Origin: Aequorivita sp. H23M31 | Lineage (GTDB): Bacteria; Bacteroidota; Bacteroidia; Flavobacteriales; Flavobacteriaceae | Length of the DNA stretch: 64,000 bases | Direction of reading: 5' to 3' | Assembly (NCBI RefSeq): GCF_004022485.1 | Contig: NZ_CP034951.1 | Span: 992,001-1,056,000 of the forward strand | Shown here: positions 60,806-64,000 of the stretch, piece by piece | Layout: the number at the start of each line of letters is the position of its first letter | Numbering within the stretch: the stretch's first letter is position 1 | Made by a program: the position numbers and the translations under genes | The notes under the pieces: generated by a model | Told to the model about the DNA's origin: nothing | Databases searched by the model: none | What the model saw: the letters and a program-made list of their open reading frames with translations, nothing else

Positions 60806-61642
60806 ATGAAAAACGAAGCAGAAATAAAAGAAATGGTAAAGCAGAAATACAGTGAAATCGCCTTGCAAGAAAAAGAAACCAACCAATCATCTTGCTGCGG
60901 TGCCGGAAGTTGCTCCACCGAGGTTTACAATATCATGTCCGATGATTATACAACCATTCAGGGATACAATCCGGATGCCGATTTAGGTTTGGGCTGCGGA
61001 TTACCCACCCAATTTGCAAAAATAAAAAAAGGAGATACCGTTATTGATCTGGGAAGTGGTGCCGGCAATGATTGCTTTGTCGCAAGAGTAGAAACAGGAG
61101 AAACCGGAAAAGTAATCGGTATCGATTTTACTCCCACAATGGTTGATAAAGCCCGCGCCAACGCTGAAAAACTGGGGATGAACAACGTGGAATTCAGATT
61201 GGGCGATATAGAAAATATGCCTGTAACTTCAGGAATCGCCGATGTAATTGTTAGCAATTGCGTGTTGAACCTTGTACCGAATAAAAAGGCCGTATTTCAG
61301 GATATATACCGAGTTCTAAAAACAGGTGGACATTTCAGCATTTCGGATATTGTGCTAACGGGCGAACTTCCGGAAAAAATTAAATCTGCCGCCGAAATGT
61401 ATGCAGGCTGTGTAGCCAGTGCCATCGATAAGGATGAATACCTAGGATACATAAAAGAAGCGGGCTTTGAAAACATTGCCCTCCAAAAAGAAAAGGCCAT
61501 TATTGTGCCCGATGATATTTTAAAGGATTATTTAAATGAAGGAGAAATAGCAGAATATAAAAATAGTCCCACAGTAATCTATAGTATTACAGTTTACGCC
61601 GAAAAATTATCGTGCTGCGCTCCTACGAGTGGATGCTGTTAA
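60806..61642 (+). CDS. arsM: Arsenite S-adenosylmethionine methyltransferase
   Basis: A 278-residue protein. An N-terminal S-C-C-G-A-G-S-C cluster (about residues 30-37) precedes the SAM-binding region D-L-G-S-G-A-G-N-D-C and G-I-D-F-T-P. Further conserved Cys are in V-S-N-C-V-L-N-L and Y-A-G-C-V-A-S-A, matching the As(III)-binding cysteines of ArsM. The protein ends with S-C-C-A-P-T-S-G-C-C, a metal-binding tail. It methylates arsenite to volatile or less-bound species. The 257-base gap after arsR contains an AT-rich stretch and a repeat-like ATTCGTG sequence. Confidence 0.93.
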   Translation: MKNEAEIKEMVKQKYSEIALQEKETNQSSCCGAGSCSTEVYNIMSDDYTTIQGYNPDADLGLGCGLPTQFAKIKKGDTVIDLGSGAGNDCFVARVETGETGKVIGIDFTPTMVDKARANAEKLGMNNVEFRLGDIENMPVTSGIADVIVSNCVLNLVPNKKAVFQDIYRVLKTGGHFSISDIVLTGELPEKIKSAAEMYAGCVASAIDKDEYLGYIKEAGFENIALQKEKAIIVPDDILKDYLNEGEIAEYKNSPTVIYSITVYAEKLSCCAPTSGCC

Positions 61643-61862
61643 ACAACGTGGTTGCACGCTTTTGTCCAAAATTTCATTCCGAAGAAACATTACGTATTTC
61701 CGAGTATTCTCCACTGGAAATTAAGTCCTTACGGTTTGGTACTTGACCTAAAGTACCTTATCTTGTGGATGATTTTGCAGCCAACCGAAATACTGATTGC
61801 TCCTCCAATGAAAATGCTGAAAATCAAATTTCTCTTATCATGTAAACTAAAAACTTAAATCC

Positions 61863-62639
61863 ATGGCAAAGATTGATTTTACCCAGACATTACAAAAGCA
61901 GTACTCAGATCTTTATTCCACAATGGAAATACGTCTTGACAAGTTGGCAATAGTAGAAAACAATGTAAATAAAATTCTTGACGCCAAATCACGCTATGAA
62001 AAGGCGGCGGAGTTTTCATCAATTCCTTGGTATTTTGTTGGGATAATCCATAGCATGGAAGCAGGACAAAATTTTTCACGACATATACACAATGGAGATC
62101 CTCTCACCCAGAGGACAACCCACGTTCCCAGTGGTAGACCTAGTGCTGGAAATCCTCCTTTTACATGGGAAGAAAGCGCAATGGACGCCTTGAAATATCA
62201 CAATTTGGATAAGGTCGACGATTGGTCACTACCGAGAATTCTTTATGAATTTGAACGATATAATGGATGGGGCTATCGTTTATACCATCCACATGTATAT
62301 AGCCCCTATCTGTGGTCTGCATCCAATCATTATAAAAGCGGAAAATATATAGCCGATGGTACCTGGAGCGAAACAGCAGTTTCCCAACAAATAGGTGCGG
62401 TGGTCCTCCTCAGAAGACTGGTGGAGCGAAAAGAAATTCCAACATTTTACACGCTCGCAACAGAAAAGAAAACCTTTTTCACTTATAGTACTAAACCTCA
62501 GCCTCGAGGCGAAGATTTACAACGGTTTCTCAACACATTTGACGGCATTACGCTCTTAGTAGACGGCGTTACCGGCAAAATGACTTCAAAGGCTGTAAAA
62601 AAACTATTTGGAAATTATCTGCCTAATACACCCGAATAA
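61863..62639 (+). CDS. Lysozyme-like protein with N-terminal muramidase-type fold
   Basis: A 258-residue protein. Key features: W-Y-F-V-G-I-I-H-S-M-E-A-G-Q-N-F-S-R-H-I-H-N-G-D-P-L-T (about residues 58-82; Glu as candidate catalytic acid), F-T-W-E-E-S-A, Y-E-F-E-R-Y-N-G-W-G-Y-R and S-P-Y-L-W-S-A-S-N-H-Y. The closing G-I-T-L-L-V-D-G-V-T-G-K-M-T-S-K-A-V suggests a short peptidoglycan-binding repeat. The family occurs in phage endolysins and bacterial cell-wall enzymes. There is no signal peptide and no phage genes are nearby. It lies three bases before a lipoprotein gene. Confidence 0.75.
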   Translation: MAKIDFTQTLQKQYSDLYSTMEIRLDKLAIVENNVNKILDAKSRYEKAAEFSSIPWYFVGIIHSMEAGQNFSRHIHNGDPLTQRTTHVPSGRPSAGNPPFTWEESAMDALKYHNLDKVDDWSLPRILYEFERYNGWGYRLYHPHVYSPYLWSASNHYKSGKYIADGTWSETAVSQQIGAVVLLRRLVERKEIPTFYTLATEKKTFFTYSTKPQPRGEDLQRFLNTFDGITLLVDGVTGKMTSKAVKKLFGNYLPNTPE

Positions 62640-62642
62640 TAA

Positions 62643-63113
62643 ATGCTAGATCCTAAAATTTTATTCATTCTATTTTTAAGCCTCTCTTGCAAATCTCCTG
62701 TAGATAAGAATGTTGACCCAGGCAACTTAAATGCAGACTTAAAGGATGGAATATTAACCTTGACCATAGATACTATTGAGCAACCTTTAAAAGTTGAGGG
62801 CAATATAATGGAGTATCATACCTCCCATGATAATAAAAGTATCGCTTTGGAGATTGAGAAATTTTCCAATCTAAGTGTTGTTAAAGTCTATCGATGGAAT
62901 CTTATTACCAGAAAATATGAGGGAGATTCTATCAACATAAATAGAGCGGCTTGGAATAAGGTTTTTTCCAAATATTCCGTAACACCTGAGGAATTTACCA
63001 CTTCTCAGGTTTACTTTTTGGGTTGGAAAGAAAAGGATTCCATAATTTTGGAAGTGAGGGGGATTTCTGAAACAGGAAAAACTATTGACGACACTTTGAC
63101 ATTAAAATATTAA
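62643..63113 (+). CDS. Small lipoprotein of unknown function
   Basis: A 156-residue protein with a short lipoprotein signal peptide (L-F-I-L-F-L-S-L-S-C, Cys about residue 16) and a beta-rich polar domain with no recognised family. It starts three bases after the lysozyme-like gene, so the two are almost certainly co-transcribed. It could act as an immunity or modulator protein for that enzyme in the periplasm, but this is only a suggestion from position. Confidence 0.65.
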   Translation: MLDPKILFILFLSLSCKSPVDKNVDPGNLNADLKDGILTLTIDTIEQPLKVEGNIMEYHTSHDNKSIALEIEKFSNLSVVKVYRWNLITRKYEGDSININRAAWNKVFSKYSVTPEEFTTSQVYFLGWKEKDSIILEVRGISETGKTIDDTLTLKY

Positions 63114-63152
63114 AGCCTATATCTTCCTTTCTAAATAGAAAACAATTCCATA

Positions 63153-64000
63153 GTGAACAAGATCGAGATCGAAATAATTAGCTGGCAAATCCTGCAGGAG
63201 GTGCCAAGTGCTTCCGGTATTGTTAAATGGAACGATATCTTTTTTTTAATTGGTGACGACTCACCGCATTTATTCAAAGTTGACCACAACTTTAAAATTC
63301 TCGGCAAAACACTTATCCATTCACCAAAAGTACAGCAGGGCGAGGTAATTCCAAAATTCCACAAGCCCGACTTCGAAGCTATGGAAATGGTGAGTGATAG
63401 TGAGATCCTTATTTTTGGATCCGGGTCAAAATCACCAGAACGAGATGTTTGTGTGCTTTTCGATTTAATCCAAAGTAGCTATAACGAATATTATATTTCA
63501 AACTTTTATGACTACATAAGAGGAATGGAAATTATGCAAGGTTACGAACTGGACATTGAAGGTCTTGCAATTAGTGGAGATAATCTATTCCTATTCAATC
63601 GAGGAAGAAACATTATCTTCAGTTTTCCATATAGTGAGTTTATAGGTTATTGTAAAAATGGCAGGGACTTTCCCATTCCAAAAACTTCTCTTTTCACCTT
63701 GCCATCAATCAATGGCCTACAAGCTGGGTTTTCGGGGGCGAGCTCTTTTCCACATCTACCCTACTTAATCTTCACCGCAGCGGTAGAAGATTCTCCTAAC
63801 GCTTATGACGATGGAGATATCCTAGGAAGTTTTATTGGAGTCATCGAATTAATAAACGACGAGATTGGAAATGAGATATTGGTAAAGCGAATTCCCAATC
63901 CTGGATTTCCTTTAAAGGTTGAATCTGTTATTGTCGATAAAATTGCATCAGAAACCCAAATAGACTTGGTATTGGTGACAGATAATGATGGAAAACCTTC
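63153..64000 (+). CDS. DUF6929-like protein (partial, C-terminus beyond window)
   Basis: The frame is open from GTG 63153 to the right edge (282 codons). It reads V-P-S-A-S-G-I-V, I-G-D-D-S-P-H-L-F, K-P-D-F-E-A-M-E and G-S-G-S-K-S-P-E-R-D, a pattern I associate with DUF6929 proteins, which look like beta-propellers with no known function. No signal peptide is visible. It lies 39 bases after the small lipoprotein gene on the same strand. Confidence 0.7.
   Translation, partial: MNKIEIEIISWQILQEVPSASGIVKWNDIFFLIGDDSPHLFKVDHNFKILGKTLIHSPKVQQGEVIPKFHKPDFEAMEMVSDSEILIFGSGSKSPERDVCVLFDLIQSSYNEYYISNFYDYIRGMEIMQGYELDIEGLAISGDNLFLFNRGRNIIFSFPYSEFIGYCKNGRDFPIPKTSLFTLPSINGLQAGFSGASSFPHLPYLIFTAAVEDSPNAYDDGDILGSFIGVIELINDEIGNEILVKRIPNPGFPLKVESVIVDKIASETQIDLVLVTDNDGKP

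Noticed and set aside
61652-61858. A 68-codon frame between arsM and the lysozyme-like gene.
   Set aside because: It starts with TTG just after the arsM stop, the peptide has no recognisable domain, and a second frame in the same region looks equally random. It is not reported as a gene.
1-64000. A CRISPR array, prophage or integrated element.
   Set aside because: The tandem tracts have 7-8 base units with no spacers. No cas, integrase, transposase, portal or capsid genes were found, and no tRNA with a duplicated end was seen.

Overview
The window is AT-rich DNA from a bacterium of the phylum Bacteroidota, almost certainly family Flavobacteriaceae. The evidence is a flavobacterial-type TamB, a DnaX without the zinc cysteines, DUF3822 and DUF3817 genes, a LytS/LytTR pair with a propeller sensor, repeated -7 boxes of the TAnnTTTG type upstream of genes, and a bacterial type A RNase P RNA. 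No genus can be fixed from the sequence alone; an Aequorivita/Gramella-like marine relative is a guess. Most of the window looks like ordinary chromosome. No prophage, integrase, intact insertion sequence, CRISPR array, rRNA or tRNA was seen.

Layout. 1-5130 (minus) is most of a giant tamB. 5350-9886 holds YceI, pirin, a Crp/Fnr regulator, a 58-residue protein and a Zn/Cd-type P-type ATPase. 10145-14125 holds a DUF3817 protein overlapping an MscS channel, a thioesterase interrupted by a stop codon, a possible small repeat element, and an aldehyde dehydrogenase. 14126-18220 is a plus-strand run: gcvT, glutaminase, a sugar-nucleotide-reductase-like protein, pterin dehydratase and YebC. 18470-24223 has an envelope theme: lpxD, then on the minus strand a RecD-like helicase, a fused KdsB-KdnB enzyme, an acyltransferase and a DUF937 protein. 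24349-26361 holds a pilin-like membrane protein, DUF3822 and rsmD. rnpB follows on the minus strand, then dnaX, a MiaE-like hydroxylase and a ClC channel.

31676-35372 is a two-component pair. It is followed by the remnant of a papain-like protease, a prolyl oligopeptidase, a set of small lipoproteins including a GH5 hydrolase and a collagen-like protein, and a second interrupted lipoprotein gene. 40785-47021 holds aminopeptidase P, a GNAT protein and a tight minus-strand polyphosphate operon (sixA, ppk1, ppx). 47315-51108 holds a polytopic membrane protein, an atypical SDR and an ACMSD-like amidohydrolase. 51414-56234 is a plus-strand run of an O-methyltransferase, a DUF1704 (MATCAP-like) metallopeptidase, an ATP-grasp ligase and an AstE/AspA-type zinc hydrolase. 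56257-58259 holds PAP2, tatA and a carboxypeptidase-regulatory-domain protein. 58487-61642 holds a SulP transporter and an arsR-arsM pair. The end of the window has a lysozyme-like protein, a small lipoprotein and a partial DUF6929-like gene.

Most interesting points: (1) the DUF1704 / ATP-grasp / AstE set, which could add and strip a C-terminal residue in the manner of eukaryotic tubulin tyrosination; (2) the single-chain fusion of CMP-Kdo synthetase with a Kdo 8-oxidase; (3) a strong terminator-shaped hairpin inside the start of the DUF3822 coding sequence; (4) three genes carrying in-frame premature stops; (5) 7- and 8-base tandem repeat tracts placed just before start codons.
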